Assembly: GCA_963765935.1 (NCBI GenBank)
Contig: CAVXXX010000001.1
Location: 1,178,001-1,242,000 of the forward strand
Reading direction: 5' to 3'
Length of the DNA stretch: 64,000 nucleotides
Source of the DNA: JAMXLG01 sp963765935
GTDB taxonomy: Bacteria; Vulcanimicrobiota; Vulcanimicrobiia; Vulcanimicrobiales; Vulcanimicrobiaceae
Under the pieces are notes generated by a model. That model was not told the DNA's origin. It searched no databases and saw only the letters and a program-made list of their open reading frames with translations. This document shows, piece after piece, positions 42,905 through 52,948 of the stretch; the first letter of the stretch is position 1; each line of letters begins with the position of its first letter. Position numbers and translations under genes: made by a program.

Positions 42905-43233
42905 TCGAAGTCGTCCGCGACGCCGCGCTCGATCGCAAGGGCGAAGACTTTACCACGATCGACGTCAGCGGACGCACGATTCTCGCAGATACTTTTGCAC
43001 TGATCACCGGGCGCTCGAAAATTCAGACGCGTGCGATTGCCGACGCGGTCGTCGAGCGCGCCGAAGGCGAAGGCTACAAAGTCACGCGCGTCGAGGGGTA
43101 CAATGAGGGCACGTGGATTCTGATCGATCTGGGCCACGTGATCGTGCACGTCTTCACCGCAGATCAGCGCCAGTTCTACAATCTGGAGCGGCTGTGGAGC
43201 GAAGTCGAGAAACGTCAGGCGCAATCGTCATGA
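42892..43233 (+). CDS. rsfS: Ribosomal silencing factor RsfS, probable ATC start
   Basis: A 113-residue protein reading 'ELIEVVRDAALDRKGEDFTTIDVSG' and 'ILADTFALITGRSKIQTRAIADAVVE', the RsfS core; 'GTWILIDLGHVIVHVFTADQRQFYNLERLW' is the conserved C-terminal half. It binds ribosomal protein L14 and keeps subunits apart in starvation. The reading frame opens after a TGA and the only start-like codon with a Shine-Dalgarno is ATC at 42892; AUC/AUU starts are rare but known for infC and pcnB. The gene overlaps yqeK by 13 bases and the next ATG by four. Confidence 0.9.
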   Translation: MAELIEVVRDAALDRKGEDFTTIDVSGRTILADTFALITGRSKIQTRAIADAVVERAEGEGYKVTRVEGYNEGTWILIDLGHVIVHVFTADQRQFYNLERLWSEVEKRQAQSS

Positions 43234-43370
43234 AGAAGCGCGCCCGCGGCGAGTACCGTCCGAAACCCTCCGCTGCCGAGGTGTGGAAGCGGGTGGCCAT
43301 CTGGATATTCATTTTCCTCTTTATATTCAGCGTGGCGGGCGGCGTAATCGCGTTCACCGTCAGCCGCTGA
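43230..43370 (+). CDS. Small basic single-pass membrane protein
   Basis: A 46-residue protein: a basic N-terminus (KKRARGEYRPKPSAAEVWKR) followed by one TM helix ('VAIWIFIFLFIFSVAGGVIAF'). Its ATG overlaps the rsfS stop (ATGA), which supports translation. Membrane topology would put the basic part in the cytoplasm. No family recognised; position at the end of the tsaE-rsfS operon is the only context. Confidence 0.65.
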   Translation: MKKRARGEYRPKPSAAEVWKRVAIWIFIFLFIFSVAGGVIAFTVSR

Positions 43371-43422
43371 AACACCGGACCGCCCCGCGCGATACTAAGG
43401 CTCGGAGGACAAAGAACTCAGC

Positions 43423-44448
43423 ATGAAACGTTTGGCCGCTCTGGCCGCCATTGTGCTCGCCGTCGTCGCCGGCAACGCGCTGCCCGCGTGGGCCGCGCAG
43501 TTCGTGCAGGATGGCGCAGGCATGTTTTCATCCGCGACCGTCACGCAACTCGATCAGCAGATCGCGAACTTCAACGCGCAGACGAACAAAGAAATTATCG
43601 TCGTGACCGTACCGTCGCTCAACGGCGAGACGGTGCAGAATGCGGCGCAAACCGTCTTTAGCGAACAGCGCATCAACGGCGTATTGATCTTCATCGCCAA
43701 AGGCGAACGCAAAGATATCATTGTGCCGGGACGCGCTACCGCGGAGTTCTTCCCCGCATCAACGACTGCATCGATCCGGCAACAAATGGAATCGTCGTTC
43801 CGTAATGGCGATTTCGACGGCGGAATTACAACGGCGGTGAGTTCAACGCTCGACGTCTTCCGTTCGCATCAGAATAGCTTGCCCGGCAATGCAAATGCCT
43901 ATGGGCGCAATTATCCCGCACCGGTCTATCAACGTTCGATAGCAACAAGAAGTGGAGCACATCTCTCGATGTTTTGGTGGATCATTCTCATCGTTGTCGG
44001 ATTTTTGGTGATCCGGTCAATTTTCCGGGCGATGTCGGGACCACGGTATTACGGCGGACCCGGCGGCGCGCCGATGGGTGGACCGGGTTATGGCCCGGGA
44101 CCGGGTTACGGCGGCTTTGGCGGACCCGGCTACTACGGCGGCGGCGGTGGTGGCTTCTGGAGCGGATTGCTCGGCGGCCTCGGCGGTGCGTGGCTCGGTA
44201 ACGAGATGTTCAACCGCGGTGGCGGCGGCTACGTCGATCCTAACGTTGCGGGCGGCGGCGTTGCGCCGGCCGATCAAGGCGGCGGCTGGGGCGGAAACGC
44301 TCCCGACGCCGGTGGCTGGGGCGGCGACGCAGGCCAAGCCGACATGGGTTCATCGAGCGGCGGCGACTGGGGCGGCGGCGGCTTCGGTGGAGGCGGCGAT
44401 TTCGGCGGCGGAGGTGGCGGGGGCGGCGACTCCGGCGGCGGTTGGTAA
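43423..44448 (+). CDS. TPM-domain (YgcG/TLP18.3-type) membrane protein with Gly-rich tail
   Basis: A 341-residue protein: a signal peptide cleaved near 'LPAWAAQF', a TPM domain (about residues 27-150; 'VQDGAGMFSSATVTQLDQQIANFNAQTNKEIIVVTV', 'INGVLIFIAKGERKDIIVPG'), a TM helix ('FWWIILIVVGFLVIRSIF'), and about 130 residues rich in Gly, with Tyr, Trp and Pro ('GGPGYGPGPGYGGFGG', 'GGGGDFGGGGGG'). TPM proteins include phosphatases and photosystem repair factors, but bacterial YgcG-type members have no settled role. Gly-rich tails after TPM-TM are common. The reiterated GGC codons also make the region prone to slippage. Confidence 0.85.
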   Translation: MKRLAALAAIVLAVVAGNALPAWAAQFVQDGAGMFSSATVTQLDQQIANFNAQTNKEIIVVTVPSLNGETVQNAAQTVFSEQRINGVLIFIAKGERKDIIVPGRATAEFFPASTTASIRQQMESSFRNGDFDGGITTAVSSTLDVFRSHQNSLPGNANAYGRNYPAPVYQRSIATRSGAHLSMFWWIILIVVGFLVIRSIFRAMSGPRYYGGPGGAPMGGPGYGPGPGYGGFGGPGYYGGGGGGFWSGLLGGLGGAWLGNEMFNRGGGGYVDPNVAGGGVAPADQGGGWGGNAPDAGGWGGDAGQADMGSSSGGDWGGGGFGGGGDFGGGGGGGGDSGGGW

Positions 44449-44475
44449 CGCGCGCGTGTAGAACGTTTCTTCTTT

Positions 44476-46698
44476 ATGAAGATACCGACGTTACTTTGCG
44501 TCGTCGCAATTGCGCTTAGCGCTGCGACCGGCGCGGGTGTAGCCCAGCAAAACTTTCCGCCATCTCCTCCACCGCTGCCGTCGCCCTCGCCGGTCAGCGA
44601 CACGTATTTCGGAACGACGGTGAACGACCCGTATCGCTTCATGGAAAACATGAGCGATCCAACGGTCGCGAATTTCTTCAAACAACAGAACGCGTATACA
44701 CGTTCCGTACTGAGCGCGCTTGGGCCGGCGCGCGATCAATTGTTCGATCGAATCGCCGCGCTGGATAAGACGGTCGCGACCGTCTCGGGGCTGCAAATCG
44801 CCGGCCCATATTACTATTACCTCAAACAAGAACCGAGCGCGAACACCGCAAAGCTCTACGTGCGGCGCCGCAGCGGTGGAGCGGAACGCATTCTCGTCGA
44901 TCCGGATAAGCTCGCCGCGGCAAATTCGGGCAAGCACTACACAATCAACTACTTCCAGCCGTCGATCGACGGTTCGTACGTCGCATACGGCATCTCGGAA
45001 GGCGGCTCCGAAAACGCCGTTATTCACGTCGTTCGCGTGACGGGAGAGCAATTACCCGACGCGATCGATCGGGCGCTTTTTGTCGGCGTAACGAGCTGGC
45101 TCCCCGACGGGAAATCGTTTTATTACGTGCGGTTTCCGGAGCTCAAGCCGGGTGAGCCCGAAACGATGAAGGAAACGCGGGCCGTTAATTATCTGCACGT
45201 GCTCGGTCGCGACCCATCGAAAGATCCGGCGGTCTTCGGATACAACGTTAATCCGGCGGTGCATTTCGACCTCACGGATTTTCCGATCGTCAATTATTCG
45301 GAACAGACGCACCGCACGTACGGCATCATCGTCCACGGCGTCAAGAATGAATTCGACGCGTACCTCGCGACATCGCCCGTAACATCCGGTCAGGCGACAT
45401 GGAAGCAAATTGCGAACACGGACGACGACGTCACGAATATGACCGATGCCGGCAACACGATCTACTTCCTGACGCACAAAGGGGCGTCGACGTTTAAAGT
45501 CATCGCGACATCGTTCAGCTCGCCGAACGTCAGCTCCGGGCGGACGGTGATTCCGGCCAGCAAAGAAGTGATTGAAGCGCTGAGTCCGGCGGCCGACGGT
45601 CTCTACATCGAATCGCGCGAAGGCGGCTTCGGACGCGTGCGCAAGTACGTGTTGACACCCGCTGGAATGCCGAGCGGCAAGACCGTGACGGCGTCGCTTC
45701 CATTCGACGGTACCGTCGCCGGTATGCAAACGGATCCGACCGTTCCGGGCGCCGTCTTTTCGCTGACGTCATGGACGCGTTCGTCGCAGATCTACCGCGC
45801 AAATCCGAACGGAAGCATCACGAACACGCATCTCAAAGCGCTTGCGCCCGTTGATATGTCCGGCTACACGTCGAGCGAAGTTGAAGCGAAGAGTGAAGAC
45901 GGCACGATGGTGCCGCTTTCAATCGTGTACAAGAAAGGTCTGGCGCTCGACGGTTCGCACCCGGCGTATCTCGAGGGCTACGGCTCCTATGGGATCGTCA
46001 TCAACCCGGGATTCAGCACGACGCGTCTCGCATGGCTCGAACGCGGCGGCGTCTTCGCCGTTTGTCACGTTCGCGGCAGCGGATGGTACGGCGAGGATTG
46101 GCACCGCGCCGGCATGATTGCAACGAAGCATCATACATGGGAAGACTTCGTTGCTTGCGGCCAATACCTGATTGATCGCAAGTACACGTCGCCGGAGCAT
46201 CTGGCGGGTGAAGGAACGAGTGCGGGTGGCATTACGATCGGACGTGCGATTACGTCGCGTCCCGATCTCTTTGCAGCGGCGCTCGATGTCGTCGGCGCAA
46301 GTAATGCGCTTCGCATGGAATTCTCACCGAACGGACCGCCGAACGTTCCCGAATTCGGCACCGTGAAGGACGAAACGGGATTCAAAGCGCTGCAAGAGAT
46401 GGACGCGTATCAGCATGTCGTGAAAGGAACGAAGTATCCGGCCGTGATGTTAATCACCGGATACAACGATCCACGCGTGTCGTCATGGGAGCTAGCGAAG
46501 ATGACGGCCGCGCTCCAAGCCGCAACGACGAGTGGACGTCCGGTTCTGCTTCGTGTCGATTACGATGCGGGTCACGGCTTCCTCGCCGCGTCGCGAAAAC
46601 AAAGCGAAGAACTTCTGACGGACGAATATGCGTTCTTACTTTGGCAAACCGGAGATCCGGCGTTCACATCGATACCGCAAACGGTCTTTAAGTACTAA
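44476..46698 (+). CDS. Prolyl oligopeptidase family serine peptidase (S9A)
   Basis: A 740-residue secreted protein: signal peptide with 'ALSAATGAGVAQQ', a seven-bladed propeller (about 80-450), and an alpha/beta hydrolase domain with Ser582 in 'EGTSAGGI', Asp665 in 'YNDPRVS' and His700 in 'DAGHGF'. 'EGYGSYGI' and 'HVRGSGWYG' are S9A signatures. The propeller is expected to limit substrates to short peptides. It is in the same direction as the TPM gene, 27 bases behind it, but there is no sign of functional coupling. Prolyl-peptide cleavage is by family. Confidence 0.95.
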   Translation: MKIPTLLCVVAIALSAATGAGVAQQNFPPSPPPLPSPSPVSDTYFGTTVNDPYRFMENMSDPTVANFFKQQNAYTRSVLSALGPARDQLFDRIAALDKTVATVSGLQIAGPYYYYLKQEPSANTAKLYVRRRSGGAERILVDPDKLAAANSGKHYTINYFQPSIDGSYVAYGISEGGSENAVIHVVRVTGEQLPDAIDRALFVGVTSWLPDGKSFYYVRFPELKPGEPETMKETRAVNYLHVLGRDPSKDPAVFGYNVNPAVHFDLTDFPIVNYSEQTHRTYGIIVHGVKNEFDAYLATSPVTSGQATWKQIANTDDDVTNMTDAGNTIYFLTHKGASTFKVIATSFSSPNVSSGRTVIPASKEVIEALSPAADGLYIESREGGFGRVRKYVLTPAGMPSGKTVTASLPFDGTVAGMQTDPTVPGAVFSLTSWTRSSQIYRANPNGSITNTHLKALAPVDMSGYTSSEVEAKSEDGTMVPLSIVYKKGLALDGSHPAYLEGYGSYGIVINPGFSTTRLAWLERGGVFAVCHVRGSGWYGEDWHRAGMIATKHHTWEDFVACGQYLIDRKYTSPEHLAGEGTSAGGITIGRAITSRPDLFAAALDVVGASNALRMEFSPNGPPNVPEFGTVKDETGFKALQEMDAYQHVVKGTKYPAVMLITGYNDPRVSSWELAKMTAALQAATTSGRPVLLRVDYDAGHGFLAASRKQSEELLTDEYAFLLWQTGDPAFTSIPQTVFKY

Positions 46699-46720
46699 AC
46701 GAGTGATCGTGCGATGCGTT

Positions 46721-46744
46721 CCTTCGACCGGCTCAGGATGACAC
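46721..46744 (-). repeat. Dispersed repeat (TCATCCTGAGC family), minus orientation
   Basis: On the minus strand it reads GTGTCATCCTGAGCCGGTCGAAGG, differing by one base from the copies at 51312-51358. It overlaps the end of the Lrp gene, whose last codons and TGA stop are made of repeat sequence. Confidence 0.75.
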
Positions 46745-47206
46745 GGTGCCGAGTGCTAACGTTGTTGATGTCGCGGCGAAGCGGGGATTCTTCTTTATTG
46801 CGTCGAGGAAATGCGCGAGATCTTTTGATGAACGCGCGCGTACTTTCGCAAACAAACACCAGTCGCCGGTGATTGCGTAGCACTCTTCGACGACGGCTCC
46901 TTCGCATGAGAAGCCGTTGAGCACTTGCGTGCCTTCATCGCACGTGCCCATAGCGGTGCGCACGTTCACGAACGCAAGAATCGGGTAGCCCAGCGACTCC
47001 CAATCGACGACGATGGTGTAGCCGAGAAGAATCCCAAGCATTTCCAATCGACGCATCCGCTCCCGAACCGAGGGGCGCGAGAGCGCCAGCATCCGCGAGA
47101 GATCTTCTTGGCTCGTCCGGCCATTTGCGCGGAGCGCCGCCAGCAAGCGAAGGTCGACGTCGTCGAGCCTCCGATTCGATGGGGCGGTAGGGGCGGCACT
47201 GATCAT
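46733..47206 (-). CDS. Lrp/AsnC family transcriptional regulator
   Basis: A 157-residue regulator: N-terminal HTH ('DDVDLRLLAALRANGRTSQEDLSRML', 'SRPSVRERMRRLEMLG') and C-terminal RAM ligand domain ('EECYAITGDWCLFAKVRARSSKDLAHFLD'). The 'GDW' after 'AxTG' is typical of the ligand site. It is divergent from the EamA exporter and is likely to regulate it. The last residues 'VSS' and stop are donated by a dispersed repeat (46721-46744), so its C-terminus may be extended compared with relatives. Confidence 0.9.
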   Translation of the reverse strand: MISAAPTAPSNRRLDDVDLRLLAALRANGRTSQEDLSRMLALSRPSVRERMRRLEMLGILLGYTIVVDWESLGYPILAFVNVRTAMGTCDEGTQVLNGFSCEGAVVEECYAITGDWCLFAKVRARSSKDLAHFLDAIKKNPRFAATSTTLALGTVSS

Positions 47207-47276
47207 CTATACCTTCTCAGCTTTCCAAAACGGAGGACTTTTCCGGACTCGTCTACTCTTTTGAAAACTCTGGACG

Positions 47277-48230
47277 ATGTTTGGTTTCAAGAAGGGAAGT
47301 ATGCGCCGCTTTTCCATCGCCACCGCGCTGCCCTGGGTAGCGCTGATCACGGTTTGGTTTCTCTGGGGGTCCACGTACCTCGGGATCCGGGTCGCCGTTG
47401 AAACCATTCCGCCGTTCTTGATGGCCGGCGTCCGGTACATTATCGCCGGCACCATCCTCACCGGCGCGATGCTTCTGTGGAAGCGCGATTTACTCGCGCA
47501 ATTGCGCGCGCCGCAGTGGCGCTCGCTGACGATCACTGCATTTCTCTTGCTCGGCATCGGCAACGGATTGTTGTGCTATTCGGAGCAGACGGTGCAGTCC
47601 GGCGTAGCCGCAGTTGTCGTTGCGACCGTTCCGATCTGGATGGTGATTATCGCGGCAATTGTTGCGCGCACCGGCATCACGCTCGGCTCGAGCATCGGCC
47701 TCATGCTTGGTACGATCGGCATCATTGCGCTCGCCGGTGTGCCCGGCGGCGGCGTCCCGCTCGTTCCTACGTTGCTGATGCTCTTCGGCTCGTTCACGTG
47801 GGCACTTGGCTCGGTGTTTGCGCGCCGTGATGCGGAATTGCGAAAGAATCCAATCATACCCGCGTTAGAAATGTTGGTCGGCGGCATCATTCTCACCATC
47901 ATCGGCCTCATTACGGGCGAGGTCGCGCACTTCAACGTGCATGCGATCACTTCTGTCTCAGTAGGCGGCTTCTTATGGCTCGTCGGACCCGGCGCGCTGA
48001 TCGGATATACGGCGTACAACTACGCGGTGCGTAAACTTCCCACGCAGATCGTTGCAACGTACGGTTACGTCAATCCGATCGTCGCCGTAGCGCTCGGAGC
48101 GTGGTTGCTGCGCGAACCGCTGACGCTCAACGTCATCCTCGGCGGCGCGGCAATCGTGCTTGCCGTCGTCGCGATTCTCAAATCTCCCGCGAAAGCAAAG
48201 CGCGAAGCCAAAGGCCAACTCGCAGCATAG
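47277..48230 (+). CDS. EamA/DMT superfamily transporter (RhaT/YedA-like exporter)
   Basis: A 317-residue protein with ten TM helices formed by two EamA repeats ('WFLWGSTYLGIRVAVETIPPFLMAGVRY' opens the first, 'GALIGYTAYNYAVRKLPTQIVATYGYVNPIVAV' ends the second). The motif 'SxxYLGIRxAVETIPP' is the DMT signature. Members export amino acids or metabolites. A Lrp-family gene is divergent (70-base gap), a frequent pair for amino-acid export. Start at 47277; an internal ATG at 47301 is an alternative that removes eight residues. Confidence 0.9.
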   Translation: MFGFKKGSMRRFSIATALPWVALITVWFLWGSTYLGIRVAVETIPPFLMAGVRYIIAGTILTGAMLLWKRDLLAQLRAPQWRSLTITAFLLLGIGNGLLCYSEQTVQSGVAAVVVATVPIWMVIIAAIVARTGITLGSSIGLMLGTIGIIALAGVPGGGVPLVPTLLMLFGSFTWALGSVFARRDAELRKNPIIPALEMLVGGIILTIIGLITGEVAHFNVHAITSVSVGGFLWLVGPGALIGYTAYNYAVRKLPTQIVATYGYVNPIVAVALGAWLLREPLTLNVILGGAAIVLAVVAILKSPAKAKREAKGQLAA

Positions 48231-48245
48231 CGCGTACACCGCACT

Positions 48246-51200
48246 ATGCGACGATTGATCAGCGCGTCACTGTGCGCGTTTCTTCTTGCGCCGTGTGCCG
48301 TAATCTCGGCATCTCCGGCGATCGCGGGACCCGCTCACGTTGAAGCAAGTGCGCTCAACGCACTCTCGTGGCGGCTCATCGGCCCGTTCCGCGGCGGGCG
48401 CGCCATTGCGGTGACGGGTGTTCCCGGCGAACCGAATCACTTTTACTTCGGCTCCGTCGACGGCGGCGTCTGGGAATCGACGAACGCCGGACGGACGTGG
48501 ACCGCAATCTTCGATGGTCAGAACATCGCGTCGATCGGCGCGATTGCCGTTGCGCCGAGCAACACGAAAACCATCTACGTCGGCAGCGGTGAAGCCGACA
48601 TGCGTTCCGATATTGCGTACGGCAACGGCATGTATAAATCGGTCGACGGCGGGAAGACGTGGACGCACATCGGTCTCGATGAGACGATGCAAATCGGACG
48701 CATCGCAGTCGATCCGCACGACGCGAACATCGTTTACGTTGCTGCGCTCGGCCATCCGTACGCGGGGAATGCAGAACGCGGTGTCTTCAAGACGACCGAC
48801 GGTGGGGCAACGTGGTCGAAGGTACTCTTCAAAAATAACGACACCGGCGCGATCGATATCTCGATCGATCCGTCGCAACCGAATACCGTCTACGCCTCGC
48901 TGTGGCAGACGCGCCGTCCGCCGTGGAATACCTATCCACCCTCCAGCGGCCCGGGCAGCGGGTTGTATAAGTCGACCGACGGCGGAAAAACGTGGTCGCA
49001 GTTAACGAATGGTTTGCCGACAAGCGTCGGCCACATCGGCATTGGCCTTGCGCCGTCGCAACCATCGCGGGTCTATGCACAAATCGATACGGGCCGCGAT
49101 ATCGAAGCGGGCGGTTTGTACCGTTCCGACGACGCCGGCGCAACATGGACCCACGCAAACGGCGGTAAGAAACAAATTCGGCTGTGGCAACGCGGCTGGT
49201 ATTTTGGCCAAGTTACGGTCGACACGAAGAACCCTGACGTCGTCTATATCATGAATACCGCCACGTATCGTTCGGAAGACGGCGGTAAGACCTTCGTTGC
49301 GATCAAAGGGTCGCCGGGCGGCGACGATTATCACGCGCTCTGGATCAATCCCGAAGATCCAACGCACATGATTCTCGGCAGCGATCAAGGCGTCGTCGTT
49401 TCACTCGATCGCGCGCAGACGTGGAGCTCGTGGTATAACCAACCGACGGCACAAATCTATCACGTTTCGACCGACGAGCGGTATCCGTACTGGGTCTACG
49501 GTGCGCAACAAGACTCGGGTGCGATTGCCGTCCCCTCGCAAACGATCCACGAACACATTACATCCCTCGATTGGCGCCCGATGGACGTCGGCGGTGAAAG
49601 CGGCACGATTGCGGCAGATCCGCGCAACGATGGCAAATTATTCGGCGGCAACAGCTCGGGCGGACCGGTAACGTATGAAGATCTCGCAACCGGGTCGGAG
49701 CAAGACGTCGACGCGACAACTGCATATCCCGACAGCGTATGGCGCGCGACGTGGACGTTACCCGTCGTCGTTTCGCCGGTCGATCACGCATTGTACACGA
49801 CTAAGCAAAAGGTGTTCCGCTCGCTCAACCGCGGAAAGACATGGACGATCATCAGTCCGGACCTGACGCGCAGTGAAGACGAAACTCGTCCGGCGAATCT
49901 CGATGCGCCAACGCTCGCCGATTCGAGCGGCTTACCGCGTCGCGGTGTCGTCTACTGGCTCGCACCTGCTCCGCACGACGCGCGTACGTTGTGGGCTGGA
50001 ACGGACGACGGCAAGGTCTGGGTCACGCACGATACCGGCGCGCATTGGAACGACATCACGCCGAAGGCGCTGACGCCGTGGAGTAAAGTCGGCATCATCG
50101 ATCCGTCATCGCTTGATTCGCATACGGCCTATATTGCCGTCGATCGTCATCGCATCAACGACTACCATCCATACATCTATCGCACGCACGATGATGGCCG
50201 CAGCTGGACCCCAATCGCGAGTGATATTCCCGAAGGAAGTTTCGTCAACGTCGTACGTTCGGACACGAAAGTGCCGGGCTTACTGTACGCCGGTACCGAA
50301 CGCGGTATCTACGTTTCGTTCGATGACGGCGCGCATTGGCAATCGTTTCAGCGTAATCTGCCGATAACATCCGTCCGCGACATCGACGTCCACGGTAACG
50401 ACCTCGTGATTGCAACGCACGGTCGCGGGTTCTGGATCATGGACGATATCGCTTCGCTGCGCCAACTCGCGCAATCGACGCTCACCGGCAATCATCTTTT
50501 CACGCCGCAGCAAACGATCCGTTTCCGCCGTGCGGGCGGCGTCGGCGGCGGAATCGCCGATGAAGGAACGCCGATTCAAGTGGAAGAGCCGCAGGCTCCC
50601 AATCCACCGGTCGGCATGTACATCGATTACTACCTCAATGGTGCGCAGTCGCCGGTCTCGATCGATATCGTTGGACCGGGTGGACATGTCGTGCGTCACT
50701 ATTCGAGTGCAAATCCGCCGCAGCCGCCCGATCCATCGACGGTCGATATCGCGCCGCGATGGATTCCGGTGCCGGTCGCCGTATCGACGGACCCCGGTGC
50801 GCATCGCTTCGTGTGGGATTTCACGACGCGACACAACGGCGGTCCCCTCGCACCGCCCGGCACATATACCGTGCGTCTTACGGCCGGTTCCAGCGTACAA
50901 ACGGCCACCGTACGACTCGTTCGCGATCCGCGAAACGATGCAACGGATGCGCAATTGCAAGATCAATATCATCTCGCAATCGAGATCGAAGACCGGTTGA
51001 GCCAGATCGCGAGTGCACGCAAGCACGCTGAGGCGCTGCTTTCTTCGAGCACCGTCAATGAAGCGCAAAAAGCGGAGATTCGACGCGAGATTCTCGGTGG
51101 CACCGGTGGCGGAGGTTTTGGCTCTGTCGGAACCGCCGGCCGTCACGAACTTCTCGACGCTCTCTGCACTAAACGATGCGTACCAAAACCTCGAAGCGTC

Positions 51201-51312
51201 GGTTGAAAGCGCCGACGCGGAGCCGACGCACGATCAGAATCTCGGGTTCGTAAAACTCGGCAAAATGCTCGACGCCACGATCGCAAAGCTAGCAAAGATG
51301 GCAGGCCACTAG
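48246..51312 (+). CDS. VPS10/BNR-like beta-propeller secreted protein, C-terminally frameshifted
   Basis: About 1,021 residues once a one-base insertion near 51116-51119 (TTTT run) is removed; otherwise the frame ends at 51206. Signal peptide 'LLAPCAVISASPAIA'. At least eight BNR/VPS10-type Asp-box repeats ('SxDGGKTW' forms: STNAGRTW, SVDGGKTW, TTDGGATW, STDGGKTW, SEDGGKTF, SLDRAQTW, SLNRGKTW) cover two-thirds of the length, then an Ig-like region and a helical end ('LSALNDAYQNLEASVESAD'). Such proteins are often labelled glycosyl hydrolase or exo-sialidase, but catalytic residues are not evident. Function unknown; a secreted binding or peptidase-associated role is possible. Confidence 0.82.
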
Positions 51313-51358
51313 TCGTGTCATCCTGAGCCTGTCGTGTCATCCTGAGCCTGTCGAAGGA
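51312..51358 (+). repeat. Dispersed repeat, tandem copies (TCATCCTGAGC family)
   Basis: Two head-to-tail 19-bp units gtcgtgtcatcctgagcct (51312-51330 and 51331-51349), the second running on into gtcgaagga. The same 24-25 bp core occurs in the other orientation at 46721-46744. It begins on the last base of the stop codon of the preceding gene. Confidence 0.8.
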
Positions 51359-51370
51359 CCGCTACGAACA

Positions 51371-51402
51371 AAAAGCCCGCCGAAATCTTCCGGCGGGCTT
51401 TT
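51371..51402. terminator. Bidirectional Rho-independent terminator
   Basis: Perfect 12-bp stem aaaagcccgccg (51371-51382) / cggcgggctttt (51391-51402) with an 8-base loop; A-run on one side and T-run on the other. It lies between convergent genes (the VPS10-like gene and the S10 gene) and serves both. Confidence 0.92.
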
Positions 51403-51424
51403 GCTTACCGTGACACGGCGACAA

Positions 51425-52939
51425 TTACCGTCCCGCTAGAGCGTTGTCGTACCAGCGCGAGAGATCGCCTTTGAATTGCGCGAGCGCTTGCGGATTCAGG
51501 TACACCATGTGGCCCGATTGATAGAAGCCGTAGGTGATGTGATTCTGGAGCGCCGGAGCGAGTCCGAGATGATTGAGTGTGTACTCGGTTGCAAAGAACG
51601 GCGTCGCGAAGTCGAAATATCCGTTACCCGAGAACACGTAGAGATGCGGATTCGTCGTCATCGCGCGCGCCAGGTCGGGCGCAACGTTAGCCGGCGGATC
51701 TTCATCGCCCCGTTTGAAGTCCCACTTCGCGCCAAGGAGACCGCCGTACGCCGTCGGGCGATACTGCAGGTTCGTGTGGTAGCCGAGCGTCTGCGTCATG
51801 TAATTCATGCCGAGCCCCACAAAGGCACCGCTGATGCCGACATCCGACGGATCCCATTGCGGGAAGTCGGAGTTCGCGTCGAGCGAGTACGTCGTGTAGC
51901 GCGCATCGTAACGCCCGATCACCTGATCCTGATTGCGCAGCAGCGCTTCCAGGAAACGGAAATACGGGATGCGCAGGTTCGAGTTGCGGATGTAGTCGTC
52001 GGGCAGCCCGAGATATTCGTGCAGACGCGCGACGTCATTGTTGAACTCCGAGGAACTCAAGTCGGCGCCTTGCGCAAGATCGTGCAGGTACTGACCGCCG
52101 GCAAATGCCTCAACGTTCTTCAAGAACGATTGCAGGCTTTGACCTTGCCCCGCTTTGTGATGGAACCACGCCGCTGCCGCTTCGGTCGGCAAGTAGTTCA
52201 CGAAGCCCCAATCGCCGCCGCCAATCGGACTGCCGCCCGCGAGTCCGCCGAGACCGAAATTGAGAATCGACGAAAGCAGCACGACGCCGTTCATCTGCAC
52301 GCCGCCATTCTGGAGCATATTCACGAGCACACAGTCGCGCGTCGTGCCGTAGCTTTCACCGAAGAGGAACTTCGGCGAATTCCAACGCCCGAATTGCGTG
52401 ATGTAGCGTTGGATGAACTGCGTGAATGCACGGCCATCTTGATCGACGCCCATGAAGTCCTTCGGCTGGCCGGAACCGATCACGCGGCTGTATCCCGTGT
52501 TCGGCGCATCGATGAACACGAGGTCGGTCTTATCGATCAAGCTGTAGTTGTTTTCAATCAGCTTGAATGGCGCATTCGGAATGCCCTTATCGTTCATCGT
52601 CTGCACGCGCAACGGCGCAAACGACCCCATGCGCAGCCAGATCGTCGAGCTGCCCGGGCCGCCGTTGTAGAAGAACGTAACCGGACGATTCCGAAGATCG
52701 GCGCCGTCTTTGGTGAACGCGGTGTAGAACATCCGCGCCGTGATCTGTTCCTTATCGTTGCGCAATGTAATCGTCCCGGCGCGCGCCGTATACGGAATGC
52801 TTTGGCCGCCGACGTGGGCCACGGCATGCGTTACGGAATCGGACGTTGCGGCGGGAACGGGTCCGGGCTTCCCGGCAGGCGCGGCGGCGATCAGCAGAGC
52901 CGCGGCGAGGGAGGCTGCGAGTACGCGAAGATGCTTCAT
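51425..52939 (-). CDS. Secreted S10 (serine carboxypeptidase) family protein, copy 1
   Basis: A 504-residue protein: signal peptide ('VLAASLAAALLIAAAPAG'), then the S10 alpha/beta fold with the oxyanion strand 'FFYNGGPGSST', the nucleophile in 'FLFGESYGTTRDC', the Asp in 'FSGNGYFDFATPFF' and His in 'YQSGHMVYL'. S10 enzymes remove C-terminal residues and are active at low pH. Bacterial members are common in acid soils. It lies nine bases behind a paralogue (52949-54496) with the same layout. Confidence 0.93.
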   Translation of the reverse strand: MKHLRVLAASLAAALLIAAAPAGKPGPVPAATSDSVTHAVAHVGGQSIPYTARAGTITLRNDKEQITARMFYTAFTKDGADLRNRPVTFFYNGGPGSSTIWLRMGSFAPLRVQTMNDKGIPNAPFKLIENNYSLIDKTDLVFIDAPNTGYSRVIGSGQPKDFMGVDQDGRAFTQFIQRYITQFGRWNSPKFLFGESYGTTRDCVLVNMLQNGGVQMNGVVLLSSILNFGLGGLAGGSPIGGGDWGFVNYLPTEAAAAWFHHKAGQGQSLQSFLKNVEAFAGGQYLHDLAQGADLSSSEFNNDVARLHEYLGLPDDYIRNSNLRIPYFRFLEALLRNQDQVIGRYDARYTTYSLDANSDFPQWDPSDVGISGAFVGLGMNYMTQTLGYHTNLQYRPTAYGGLLGAKWDFKRGDEDPPANVAPDLARAMTTNPHLYVFSGNGYFDFATPFFATEYTLNHLGLAPALQNHITYGFYQSGHMVYLNPQALAQFKGDLSRWYDNALAGR

Positions 52940-52948
52940 GTCAGCCTC

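Noticed and set aside
44060..44448. Gly-rich repeats as a CRISPR array or tandem repeat element
   Set aside because: The repetition is codon-level Gly-rich coding sequence in the TPM protein; no constant repeat-spacer unit.
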